DNA from: Streptosporangium subroseum
GTDB lineage: Bacteria; Actinomycetota; Actinomycetes; Streptosporangiales; Streptosporangiaceae
DNA length: 64,000 bases
Direction of reading: 5' to 3'
Assembly: GCF_900188345.1 (NCBI RefSeq)
Contig: NZ_FZOD01000028.1
Span: 1-64,000 of the forward strand
A model generated the notes under the pieces. That model did not search any database and had not been told where the DNA came from. It saw only the letters and a program-made list of their open reading frames with translations. Both the position numbers and the translations under genes were made by a program. Positions within the stretch are counted from its first letter, which is position 1. The number at the start of each line of letters is the position of its first letter. Below, piece by piece: positions 32,592-40,156 of this stretch.

Positions 32592-33362
32592 TCACGCCTG
32601 CCCCGGATGGGACCGCGGCGACGGTGCCGCTGATGACGTGCGTGAACCGGTCGTCTTCCCCTCGCGGCCCAGGGCGCGGGCTTTGGGGTCGGAGGGTTCA
32701 CCGGCGGGCCGCAGCGATCGCCACAGCAGCGCGGCCGCATAAGAGCGGTACGGCGCCCATCCGGTCGCCATGTCGCGCACCTGACCTATGGCGGGCAGTT
32801 CATCGAGTTTCCAGGCCTCGCGGACGGCGCGGCGGATGCCGCCGTCGCCGGCGGGCAGCACGTCGGGCCGGTGGAGTTGGTGGATGAGGAACGTCTGCGC
32901 CGACCACAGGCCGATGCCGTGCACCGCGGTGAGCGCGGCGATCACCTTATCGTCGTCGAGCGCGGCCATGTTCTCGATGTCGATCAGCCCGCTTTTCTGC
33001 CGCTGGGCCAGGTCCAGGAGGTAGGCCGCCTTGGCCCGGGACAGGCCGCACGCCCGCAACCGCTCGGCGCCCAACCCGATGACGCCGTCGGGAGAGGGTA
33101 TGGTGCCGGTAGCCGCGGCGATCCGGTCGAAGACGACAAACGCCACGGTGGCGGAGATCTGCTGCCCGATGACGTGCAATGCCATTGCGGCGAAGTAACT
33201 CGACCCGGTGCGTCCGCCGTCGTGCCACTCGAAGGGATCGGGCCGGTCGTACTCCTCTAGCAGGCGCGCGAAGACCGGCTCACGCTCGGCGAGGTAGCGG
33301 TATTGGTGCTCGAACGCGCTGATGACTCCTCCTTCTGTGGCACCGGTCGGCGTCGTGGTCAT
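32592..33362 (-). CDS. DNA-3-methyladenine glycosylase (AlkA-like, HhH-GPD)
   Basis: 256 residues from ATG 33362. The HhH-GPD core reads SSYFAAMALHVIGQQISATV, then the helix-hairpin-helix LTAVHGIGLWSAQTFLIHQL and the catalytic Asp in LPAGDGGIRRAVREAW. This family excises alkylated bases. An extended Ser/Thr/Arg tail follows PYRSYAAALLWRSLRP. The start overlaps the stop of the ABM gene as ATGA, so the two are coupled. A much longer open frame upstream has no family content. Confidence 0.87.
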   Translation of the reverse strand: MTTTPTGATEGGVISAFEHQYRYLAEREPVFARLLEEYDRPDPFEWHDGGRTGSSYFAAMALHVIGQQISATVAFVVFDRIAAATGTIPSPDGVIGLGAERLRACGLSRAKAAYLLDLAQRQKSGLIDIENMAALDDDKVIAALTAVHGIGLWSAQTFLIHQLHRPDVLPAGDGGIRRAVREAWKLDELPAIGQVRDMATGWAPYRSYAAALLWRSLRPAGEPSDPKARALGREGKTTGSRTSSAAPSPRSHPGQA

Positions 33363-33652
33363 TCCGCGACGTCGTAGGATTCCACGACGCGCTTGTCCAG
33401 CAGCGAGAAGATCTGGTCGACGACGATGTGCTGGAAGTGCGGTGCCGCCTGGTGCGCGGTGAATGCCTCGCGTGAGACGTATCGTTCCAGGATGACGACC
33501 TCGCGATCGTCGTCGAGTTGCCGGTGGGGCACGAAGGAGATGTTGCCCGGCTCGCTGTGGACGGCCTCGGTGATCTGCCTCAGCAGCAGGAGGACCTTGT
33601 CCTGGTTCCCGTCGGAGATCGTCAGGCGGGCGATCACTCGCAGTTCGGACAT
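33359..33652 (-). CDS. ABM-domain (quinol monooxygenase-like) protein
   Basis: 97 residues: MSELRVIARLTISDGNQDKV, PGNISFVPHRQLDDDREVVI and LERYVSREAFTAHQAAPHFQ. This is the dimeric ferredoxin-like antibiotic-biosynthesis-monooxygenase (ABM) fold, as in YgiN-type quinol monooxygenases. It heads a two-gene unit with AlkA (ATGA overlap). A CTTCGA-type dyad lies about 150 bp upstream (33801-33824). Confidence 0.85.
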   Translation of the reverse strand: MSELRVIARLTISDGNQDKVLLLLRQITEAVHSEPGNISFVPHRQLDDDREVVILERYVSREAFTAHQAAPHFQHIVVDQIFSLLDKRVVESYDVAE

Positions 33653-33800
33653 GGCTCTGCCTTCCTTTCTTCGGTCGGGATCTGATGAGAGAGGCGGCCG
33701 TTGACGGCCTGCGTCCCCCGTGACCGGTCAAGGTGGTGCGCGCGTGTGGTTGCGCTGCGGCTTTGGCGGCTTGTCTCTGCATGACCACGCTAGCGTCGTC

Positions 33801-33824
33801 ATGCTTCGAGCCCGCTCGAAGCAT
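33801..33824. promoter_or_regulatory. Palindromic operator upstream of the ABM-alkA pair
   Basis: A perfect 10-4-10 dyad with arm ATGCTTCGAG around CCCG. The inner CTTCGAG-N4-CTCGAAG matches the layout of the dyads at 30347 and 36907 (CTTCGAx-N4-xTCGAAG). Confidence 0.55.
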
Positions 33825-33899
33825 CGTGTGCCGCATCGGCGCGGGCCGCGTATCGGCGCAGGTGCGCACCACAACATCGCCACGCACGGCCGATGCCGA

Positions 33900-33944
33900 G
33901 GTTGCCCGCCGCGCCGGAAAGTCTTTCCGGCGCGGCGGGCAACC
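33900..33944. terminator. Very strong hairpin after the HAD gene
   Basis: Two 22-base arms are perfectly complementary around a single T, so the folded form has about 18-19 bp of stem and an AAAGTCTTT-type loop. It lies about 60 bases past the HAD stop on the minus strand. No T-run follows; a terminator or mRNA-stabilising 3' structure is most likely. Confidence 0.6.
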
Positions 33945-34007
33945 CGATGGGAGCGGTTCAGGACCTCGAGATGACCCGTGCGACCTTCACCGGTGCCCTC
34001 GTGCGGC

Positions 34008-34757
34008 TCACGAGCGCCAGACCCGGATCAGTTGCCCGGCCAGGGCCGGCAGATCCGGCGCGATGAGGTTGGGCTGCGGCAGGGAGTGAACGGGCAGCGG
34101 AGCGTTGCCCGGCCGGGTGACCAGACCCGCGGTGTAGCCGGCGCTCTGCGCTCCGATGGTGTCCCAGACGTGCGCGGCGACCATGAAGCAGGTGGACGGC
34201 GGCACGTCCAGCTCCTGGGCCACCAGGTGATACACCAGTTGGGCGGGCTTGTAGGCGCGGACGGTCTCGATGGTGAACTGCCGCTCGAAGAAGTGCGCGA
34301 GACCGGCGTGCTCCAGCGGGCTCTGACCGCCGGGGTTGGACGGGGAGTTCGTCAGCGTCACCAGCCGGAAACCCGCGTCCTTCATCCGGCTCAGCCCCTC
34401 CTCCACGTCGGGATGGGCGGGCATGGTCAGCATCGCCTGCCTGATCTCCTCGATGTCGGCGTCGGTGACGTGCACCCCGTGGATGTCGCCGACCATCTTG
34501 AGCAGCCCCTGGCCCAGGGTGAAGTACCCCTCGTACAGGCCGGACAGGGTGATCGTCATGGAGTACATGATCAGATGACCCAGCCACTCGCGCATCACCC
34601 GCTTGTCGCCGAAGATCTTCTCGAAGAGCGGGTTCATCGATTCGAAGTCGATCAGTGTTTCGTTGACGTCGAACACGAGCACCGAGGGTTCCCCGCCGAT
34701 CCACTCGGCGCCGTTCGACCTCTGCTGCGTTGTGGCTGTCGCCAGGTTGCGGTTCAT
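34008..34757 (-). CDS. Haloacid dehalogenase type II
   Basis: 249 residues. HAD motif I VLVFDVNETLIDFESM (nucleophile Asp), motif II VTLTNSPSN, conserved Lys in VRAYKPAQLVYHLVAQ and motif-III-like CFMVAAHVWDTIGAQSAGY. The cap (MTITLSGLYEGYFTLGQG) is helical, as in L-2-haloacid dehalogenases; DVNET instead of DVYGT is common in actinobacterial members. It would hydrolyse short 2-haloacids, though many relatives act on other substrates. Protoglobin lies 159 bp upstream on the same strand, so the two may form one unit. Confidence 0.85.
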   Translation of the reverse strand: MNRNLATATTQQRSNGAEWIGGEPSVLVFDVNETLIDFESMNPLFEKIFGDKRVMREWLGHLIMYSMTITLSGLYEGYFTLGQGLLKMVGDIHGVHVTDADIEEIRQAMLTMPAHPDVEEGLSRMKDAGFRLVTLTNSPSNPGGQSPLEHAGLAHFFERQFTIETVRAYKPAQLVYHLVAQELDVPPSTCFMVAAHVWDTIGAQSAGYTAGLVTRPGNAPLPVHSLPQPNLIAPDLPALAGQLIRVWRS

Positions 34758-34916
34758 GGTTTCACTTCCCCCTGTTGAGTGATCTTCAGGCGGTCAACCG
34801 CCCGTTCTCGGTTGTCTGATTGTCTGTTCGGCCGGATCGGCTGTCGCGCGATCGGCGGCCCCGGGCCTCGCCCGCGCCCCCGATGACAAGGCCGGCATGG
34901 GGCTCCGAGGTCTTCA

Positions 34917-35558
34917 TCACCAGTCGGCGGCGTCCACGTAGGGCCGGGTCCAGACGGTGACGTGCAGCATCACGGACTTGGTGAAGGCGGCGTGCATGCG
35001 ATTGACCTGCTCGGTCGAGGCGCCGCCGTCGGCCAGGTAGTCGCGGGCGGTGGCGATGACGACGGCGGTGAAGGCGAGCAGGTAGCGCATCGGGATGTGG
35101 TCGAGGGAGTCGGAGTGGTCGGTTTTGTTCTTCTTGTCGCGGGTGTGGCGCAGCCCGATCTCGTGCTGGTAGTTCAGCCAGTCCTGATCCAGCGGCCGGG
35201 TGCAGGCGTCGATGATGAAGCGGTCGAAGCGCGGCTTGGACGCGGCGCCGTACTCGGGGTTGGGCGTGCCGTCGGGGTAGCCGGAGTAGGCCCGCATGAA
35301 CGGCAGCTCGCCCAGCCGCTTGCGGTAGGCGGTGACCATGTCGTCGGCCTGGTCGGCCAGCACGTGGGCGGCCTCGATCAGAGCCTGCTCGTCGTCGGGG
35401 GTGAGTCCCACCACGGCCTTGAGCCGCTCCAGGTCTTCCAGCGTCAACGGTGAGGCGGCGGCCTCATCGGTGCCGTAGGTGTAGCCCGGAATCTCCTCGG
35501 AATGCTCGGTGACCAGTTTCGGTGTCGGCGTGTGGTCACTCATGGTGCGCTCACTCAT
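34917..35558 (-). CDS. Protoglobin-domain protein
   Basis: 213 residues (a second ATG at 35543 is also possible). IPGYTYGTDEAAASPLTLED, LERLKAVVGLTPDDEQALIE and LNYQHEIGLRHTRDKKNKTD follow the protoglobin fold of heme sensors. The proximal His is probably the one in YQHEIGLRH. There is no output domain, so it is a single-domain globin that may bind O2, CO or NO. It precedes the HAD gene. Upstream, 35559-35827 has no gene. Confidence 0.82.
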   Translation of the reverse strand: MSERTMSDHTPTPKLVTEHSEEIPGYTYGTDEAAASPLTLEDLERLKAVVGLTPDDEQALIEAAHVLADQADDMVTAYRKRLGELPFMRAYSGYPDGTPNPEYGAASKPRFDRFIIDACTRPLDQDWLNYQHEIGLRHTRDKKNKTDHSDSLDHIPMRYLLAFTAVVIATARDYLADGGASTEQVNRMHAAFTKSVMLHVTVWTRPYVDAADW

Positions 35559-35827
35559 GGCAACGAGTCCCTTTTGGTCGGTATGGCGATGCAGATCGCA
35601 CCTCGAAGGGTCACGACGCGGTCATAGCGATCTCGACGCCGCATTTTCGATCTCCACAAACGCGCACGCCTTGAGGCGCGACCGGAAACCCTGTAGCCCC
35701 CAGACCACGGGCTGGTCGCGATCCCTCCCCTTGAGGAGGCGCTCGGTCTTCGCAACGGCTGTCATACCCCGACGCTAACGGCCAAACGCTTTGATGACCG
35801 TCAAATAGAGACGGGCTTAATCTAGTC

Positions 35828-35948
35828 CTATGAGACAGCCGGAATCCGCCCCTCAGACGGGCGGGCGTCACCGGGATAGGGCACGTTCTGGCCGTAGAAG
35901 CCGGTGATCAGGGTGGACGCAGCGATGGGGGTCAGGAAGGGGAAGGGC
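35828..35948 (-). pseudogene. CorA-type divalent cation transporter C-terminal scrap
   Basis: The minus-strand frame reads FPFLTPIAASTLITGFYGQN then VPYPGDARPSEGRIPAVS before a TAG (35830-35828). TGFYGQN is close to the CorA selectivity motif (x-GMN/GxN) with its preceding helix. About 35 residues remain and no N-terminal part is present. Confidence 0.4.
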
Positions 35949-35954
35949 CCATCA

Positions 35955-36596
35955 TCACCTTTCTTCGAACTGCTTATCGGCTGCGAGCCGGGATGTGGCG
36001 ATCACGTACCGCATCGCGTCAGGGATCGCACCGGTGATCGTCAGTTCCGCCGGAGGATGCGATCTGCTCCGCTCCCTGGTGCCGAGCGCGGCCGCCTCGC
36101 TTGCCCATCCCGACCGGACCCATTCCGCGTAGGGGACGAACGTCGCCGCTCCTCGGCGTGCGGGCCGCCTGCGGGCGTTCCCGCTGTTGATGGGGCTGAC
36201 CGCCGCCCGATCGCCGTAGTCGGCCACCAGATGGGCCGCGTCCAGGGTGAGGACGACCTGGGGGCGCGACGCGTACGCCGCCCGGTGCAGGTTGAGCCGG
36301 GCCGGATTGAGCCAGAAGAACACCCGGGCGTTGATCAGAACGTACCAATCGGCCGGATCCAGGTCGACCAGGCAGGCACTCAGGGCGGCCGCCGGCATCG
36401 GTCGCTGGTCGCGGATCTCGACTCCGCCCGGCAGCACCGTGTGCCCCGGGCGCTGCGAGCGCTCCAGTTGTTGGCGGTCGGCCCCGCTCAGCCCGGCGCG
36501 GGTGATCAGCTCGGTCGCCGGGAGGAGGCCATGCTTTTCAATCGACGGCCAGTTCGCCGCCTCGGCCAGGTGGTACACATGCCGGGGCAGGTTCAC
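35955..36596 (-). CDS. DUF7002-like protein (possible ADP-ribosyl transferase-type fold)
   Basis: 213 residues: MNLPRHVYHLAEAANWPSIE, HGLLPATELITRAGLSGADR, RDQRPMPAAALSACLVDLDP, YVLINARVFFWLNPARLNLH and AVSPINSGNARRRPARRGAA. The start YHLAEAANWPSI..HGL, the FFWL segment and SPINSG match what I recall of the DUF7002 family. The H-x-(later)-hydrophobic-N layout of its start also resembles DarT-like ADP-ribosyltransferases, but this is only a suggestion. No antitoxin gene is visible next to it. Confidence 0.6.
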   Translation of the reverse strand: MNLPRHVYHLAEAANWPSIEKHGLLPATELITRAGLSGADRQQLERSQRPGHTVLPGGVEIRDQRPMPAAALSACLVDLDPADWYVLINARVFFWLNPARLNLHRAAYASRPQVVLTLDAAHLVADYGDRAAVSPINSGNARRRPARRGAATFVPYAEWVRSGWASEAAALGTRERSRSHPPAELTITGAIPDAMRYVIATSRLAADKQFEER

Positions 36597-36605
36597 GCGC
36601 GAGCC

Positions 36606-36884
36606 TCATCTCGGTTGCCGGATGTGGTGCTGAGCATGGTAGTCGAGGGGCCGGCGGACAACGCGATCGAGCCAGTCCACGACGAGGTCGGTCGTCTGCT
36701 CCCAGCCCGGCTCGTGAATCAGTGCGTAGTGGTCGGAGTGCGGGCGGACGACGGACAGCCGTCGCACTTGGCCCCGAACAGGACAGGATGGCTGCTCGCC
36801 ATCACCGGTCCCGCGGCAATCGACGACTATGGGCGCCGGACCTCTCGCAGGGAATGAGACGGATTCGATCGGCGAGCGTCTCAT
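36606..36884 (-). pseudogene. Alpha/beta hydrolase with large internal deletion
   Basis: From ATG 36884, MRRSPIESVSFPARGPAPIV-VDC resembles the first strands of an alpha/beta hydrolase. It jumps directly to a C-terminal-looking segment RLSVVRPHSDHYALIHEPGW and TTDLVVDWLDRVVRR, which contains the usual catalytic His region. The nucleophile elbow and about 150 residues are missing. A 10-bp inverted repeat (36852-36861 with 36877-36886) covers its start. Confidence 0.4.
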
Positions 36885-36906
36885 TCGCCCACGATAAAAG
36901 CGGAAT

Positions 36907-36926
36907 TCTTCGATGCTGGTCGAAGT
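36907..36926. promoter_or_regulatory. CTTCGA-type dyad upstream of the hydrolase relic
   Basis: On the minus strand ACTTCGACCAGCATCGAAGA, 20 bp upstream of the relic's ATG. It has the same left arm and spacer length as the 30347 dyad and shares CTTCGATGCTGG with the decayed copy at 30285. Confidence 0.55.
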
Positions 36927-37090
36927 GCCTGGTGGATGGTGGTCGCGCGCTCGCCTCGCCGGGAAGCGCTCGGTCTGAGGTGGCAACGCGCTGAAATCAC
37001 ACCTCATATGAGGGCCATCGTGCGGCCCACCGTTTGAAGGCTTGGGTGCCGCCCGTCTTGCCTTTGGCTCCACGCTCCGGCCCATGGAAT

Positions 37091-37104
37091 AGAGAGCGCT
37101 CTCT
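37091..37104 (+). promoter_or_regulatory. LacI-type operator
   Basis: A perfect 14-bp palindrome AGAGAGCGCTCTCT with the central CG typical of LacI-family operators. It is followed by TATACA (37107-37112), a likely -10, only about 10 bases before the LacI ATG. Autoregulation is likely. Confidence 0.65.
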
Positions 37105-37122
37105 CTTATACAGTCCCGAGGC

Positions 37123-37809
37123 ATGTATTACCGCAAACCGACCATTGAGGACGTAGCACGCCAGGCCGGCGTGTCGCGGGCCACGGCTTCCCGGGCGATG
37201 AACAATACGCCCGGTGTCTCCGCGAGAACGCGGGCCCGGGTCACTCAGATGGCGGAAACGCTCGGATACCGGCCCGACCCAGCCGCGCGAGCGCTGGCCT
37301 CCGGTCGTCAGATGAGCATCGATCTCATAGTGATCAACTATGACCCTCATCTGGACTGGATCGGTGGACATCCCTACTTCGGCCGGGTCATCGCGGGGAT
37401 GATGGCGGCGCTCGAAGGCACCGCCGTCCATCTGCAGATCCACGTGGCCCAGCTCGACACGGCGGCAGAACTCATCGACTCGGTGGCGCGGAAGACGACG
37501 GCCGGAGCGGTGCTCGTCAACGTCACCCCCGACCTGGCGGCGCGCTTTCGGCAACGGTGCCCGCAAGTGGTCTCGCTCAACACTCCGGCGCCGTTGGTGC
37601 CGCTGGTGGCGTCCGAAAACACCAAAGGCGCGTACACCGCCGTCGCTCATCTTCACGATATCGGCTGTCGCCGAATCGCGGCGATCCATGGGCCCTCGAT
37701 CAACGCGTGCGCGACCAGCCGCCGGCACGGTCACCTTGATCTCATCCAGAACGCCGCGGTCCAGCTCATCACCCGACAGAGCACTGATCCGACCGCGGCC
37801 GTCTGCTGA
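37123..37809 (+). pseudogene. LacI-family regulator, C-terminally truncated
   Basis: The N-terminal LacI helix-turn-helix is intact (TIEDVARQAGVSRATASRAM, then a hinge ending LASGRQMSIDLIV). The periplasmic-binding-like domain runs to GCRRIAAIHGPSINACATSR (about residue 195). The last ~30 residues (HLDLIQNAAVQLITRQSTDP...) no longer fit the family, and the usual length of ~330 is not reached (228). It probably lacks part of the ligand domain. It is followed directly by a broken MFS gene, its likely former target. Confidence 0.7.
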
Positions 37810-37827
37810 CATGTCCGTCCACGCCCT

Positions 37828-38200
37828 GTGGCGGCCGCCGTCCGGGCGACGAACATCGTGTTCGCCTGCTGCGGCTTCCTGCTGGCGAGCTGGGTGGCCC
37901 GCATCCCCCCAGCTACGCGACCATCTGAACCTCGACTCCACACAACTCGGATGGGTCCTGCTCGGAGCCGCCGCAGGCGCGTTGATCTCCCGGCCGTTGT
38001 CGGGGGCGATCGTGATCCGGCTCGGACAACGGCGCACGGTCGCCGCCACCGGAATGCTCGCGGCGATCGGGCTGGTAGTCGTTGGAGTCGGCGACTTCAC
38101 CGAATGGATCGGCGACCATGCGTCGGTGCTCCGAGCCCTCCTGCTGGTCGTGGTCCTGCAGGGAGTGGCACTGCTCATCGCCGGAGCAACCAGAAAATGA
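37828..38200 (+). pseudogene. MFS transporter N-terminal fragment with frameshift
   Basis: The first frame has RATNIVFACCGFLLASWVAR-IP; after the C6 run at 37905-37910 the next frame has QLRDHLNLDSTQLGWVLLGA, GALISRPLSGAIVIRLGQRR and TVAATGMLAAIGLVVVGVG. This is the first third (about four helices) of a YbjJ-like MFS protein. It stops at TGA 38198-38200 with two thirds lost. Confidence 0.6.
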
Positions 38201-38239
38201 TCTTCCGCGACTCGGCTTTCTCCACATCACGTGAGATCT

Positions 38240-38391
38240 GCCGTGATCACATGGGGTTACCGCATCCTGGAGGGCATCCCCACACCTCCAACGGTGCCCT
38301 CAGCATCGTCGCTCTTGCCCAGGAAGCCGACGTCCCTCGCAACGCCCTGACCCAGCGGCATGGTCGGTCAATCGACCACTCGGCATGCTAG
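38240..38391 (+). pseudogene. HTH-like accessory protein scrap
   Basis: A short frame HTSNGALSIVALAQEADVPR-NALTQRH ends at TAG 38389-38391. It resembles the SNGKLTVxxLAxEAxVxRNxLTxKH helix-turn-helix found in small proteins encoded near actinobacterial integrases. Evidence is limited to about 25 residues. Confidence 0.3.
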
Positions 38392-38428
38392 AGCGGCAAG
38401 ATGCCCCTCCTGTTCAGCGCCGCTAATT

Positions 38429-38704
38429 TCAGGAGGGTTGGTGAGATGGGATATTGCGATGGCTGAGGACAAGGGGAAGCCGACTGGGGGAGGGCCTTCG
38501 GGGCGCTAATTCCGCGGGTGCTGGGGGAGCGCTACAGAGCGCCATCTTGCTTGTCCTCCGGCAGGTATAGCTGACGGCTGGGCAGGGGAGTGGAGGTGGT
38601 CTGGCGATGATGGAGCCTTCGGCGAGGATCCACGTGGCTGAGCCTGCATTGCCCACGATCTCCCAGTTCTTGCTGCAGAGTGAAAGGGCGCCATCAGGTT
38701 CCAT
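38429..38704 (-). CDS. Small conserved-looking ORF in repeat copy A
   Basis: 91 codons from ATG 38704: MEPDGALSLCSKNWEIVGNA, then SATWILAEGSIIARPPPLPC and a Pro/Ser-rich tail. The first ~35 residues align with a translated minus-strand frame of repeat copy B (PDGAFLLRTKSLRIAGDANS, ATGILAG), with 15 or more identities. Differences preserve the frame, which argues for coding selection. The family is unknown to me. Copy A lacks a clear ribosome site; the conserved AT-rich block (38730-38753) upstream may be the promoter/leader. Confidence 0.4.
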   Translation of the reverse strand: MEPDGALSLCSKNWEIVGNAGSATWILAEGSIIARPPPLPCPAVSYTCRRTSKMALCSAPPAPAELAPRRPSPSRLPLVLSHRNIPSHQPS

Positions 38705-38775
38705 TTGGGTGTGGTTGAACAAAGCTTGCTTATTAATCTACATTGTAAAGGCGTCGGGTCGGATTCAAGATCATT
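38480..38775. repeat. Long diverged repeat, copy A
   Basis: Aligns along its length with 46035-46314 on the same strand (roughly two-thirds identity by eye). The best block is GTGTGGTTGAACAAAG (38709-38724), five variable bases, then 24 identical bases (38730-38753), and later TTCAAGATCATT (38764-38775). Read on the minus strand the block contains CTTTACAATGTAGATTAATA. Confidence 0.75.
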
Positions 38776-39060
38776 CCATAAAGAACTAAAGACTCAGCCC
38801 CCACAAACACGGCGGCGGGACCGCTCGCTATGCACGCTCTGTGCCGTCGCCGGACGCCATCGCCGAACTCACCAGCCTGCTCGCACCCGGCGACACACGC
38901 CGAGCTGATGTGACACATAACGTTACTGAGTCGGGCTTGGCCCGGCGTCCGGCGAGTTCTCTGTCGCATCGTTGGTGCATACGGCTAGCGAGGCTCCCCG
39001 CCGCGGCGGGAGTAGCCGACACCGAGACCGGCCGCCGGCGCACGCCGTAGGAACGCTTCC

Positions 39061-39112
39061 GCGTCAGTTGCAGCACCAAAGCGTTCACCGCCACTTTGGT
39101 CCTGCAACTGAC
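39061..39112. repeat. Strong inverted repeat, possible MITE or IS end
   Basis: CGTCAGTTGCAG-C-ACCAAAG pairs with CTTTGGT-C-CTGCAACTGACG (19 of 20 positions) around a 12-base loop. No open frame with family features surrounds it. It could be the two ends of a tiny transposon, an IS remnant, or a transcription terminator. Confidence 0.5.
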
Positions 39113-39195
39113 GGCCGAGTGCAAGCTGAGCCTGGACCGCTTCGCGAGCTCGCCCAGGGCGTCATCTCTCCGGTTGCCTCTGAAGTGAAACCATG

Positions 39196-39215
39196 GTTAC
39201 TGTAACTGTAGTTAC
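39196..39215. promoter_or_regulatory. Operator of the chromate operon
   Basis: Overlapping dyads GTTAC-T-GTAAC and GTAAC-TGTA-GTTAC lie just before the AGGAGG (39220-39225) of the first chromate gene. Position and symmetry fit binding by the operon's own ChrB-like regulator. Confidence 0.55.
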
Positions 39216-39236
39216 GCTCAGGAGGTGCGGTATGCC

Positions 39237-39728
39237 GTGGAGGCGACGGTGACGGGTACGGCCGGGCAATGGGTGCTGCTGGCGTACCGCATTCCACGCC
39301 AGCCCTCGACGTTGCGGATCACAATCTGGCGCAAGCTGGACCGGCTCGGTGTGGCGCGGCTGGGCGACGGGCTGGTGGCCTTGCCCGCCGACGCCCGGAC
39401 CCGGGAGCAGATCGACTGGATCGCTGAGGAGATCGGCGAGATGGGTGGCAGCTCCACCGTGTGGCTGGCCGCCGCCGGCAGCGCGGCGCAGGAGAAGGCC
39501 ATCGCCGCCGAGATGCGCGCCGCGCGGGCGGCCGAGTACCGGGCGGTGCTCGAGCAGGCCGAGGCCGCGGAGCGGGCGCGGTCCGGCGAGCGCAGCCGCG
39601 CCCTGAAGCGGCTGCAGGCCGAGCTGCGCAGGATCGGCCGCCGCGATTACTTCCCGCCCGCCGAGCGTGAGGCCGCGCAGCGCGCGGTGCGGGCGCTGGC
39701 CGAAGCCAGCCCGGAGGTCGTGCGATGA
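39237..39728 (+). CDS. ChrB N-terminal-domain protein (chromate-responsive regulator half)
   Basis: 163 residues from GTG 39237, which fits AGGAGG at 39220 better than GTG 39225. WVLLAYRIPRQPSTLRITIW and RKLDRLGVARLGDGLVALPA form the ChrB N-terminal winged-helix-like domain; a long charged coiled-coil (about 80-135) and RRDYFPPAEREAAQRAV follow. In proteobacteria ChrB is one chain; here the C-terminal domain is a separate gene overlapping by ATGA. ChrB senses chromate and controls chrA. Confidence 0.82.
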   Translation: MEATVTGTAGQWVLLAYRIPRQPSTLRITIWRKLDRLGVARLGDGLVALPADARTREQIDWIAEEIGEMGGSSTVWLAAAGSAAQEKAIAAEMRAARAAEYRAVLEQAEAAERARSGERSRALKRLQAELRRIGRRDYFPPAEREAAQRAVRALAEASPEVVR

Positions 39729-40156
39729 GGTGGGCGACGCGGGCGGGTGTGCACATCGACCGGGCCGCGTGTGCCTGGCTGATCCGCCGCCACCTCGATT
39801 CCGAGCCGGAGTTCGTGTTCGTCGACGATCCCGCAGGGGCGCCCGCGGATGCGACGCCGTTCGACATGCGCGGGGCCGAGTTGTCGCATCACGGGGACGA
39901 CTGCAGCTTCGAGACGATCCTGCGCCGCTACGAGCTCGACGACCCGGTGTTGTGGAAGCTCGCCGAGATCGTGCACGAGGCCGACATCGACGACGAGCGC
40001 TTCGACGCCCCGGAGGCGCGTGGCGTGGACGTGATCCTGCGCGGGCTGTCGATGATCTGCGACGACGAGCGGGTGCTGGAGATCACCGGGCCGATCTTCG
40101 ACGGCCTGTATGAGTTCCACCGGCGCGCGTTGCTGCTGGGGCGGGAACCGGCATGA
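39725..40156 (+). CDS. ChrB C-terminal-domain protein
   Basis: 143 residues: MRWATRAGVHIDRAACAWLI, RRHLDSEPEFVFVDDP, DMRGAELSHHGDDCSFETIL and ADIDDERFDAPEARGVDVIL. This is the ChrB C-terminal domain, with a His/Asp/Cys set (HIDRAACAW, HHGDDCSFE) that could hold a metal or sense chromate. Overlaps its partner at the 5' side by ATGA and the MFS gene at the 3' side by ATGA. The three are therefore tightly coupled. Confidence 0.85.
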   Translation: MRWATRAGVHIDRAACAWLIRRHLDSEPEFVFVDDPAGAPADATPFDMRGAELSHHGDDCSFETILRRYELDDPVLWKLAEIVHEADIDDERFDAPEARGVDVILRGLSMICDDERVLEITGPIFDGLYEFHRRALLLGREPA

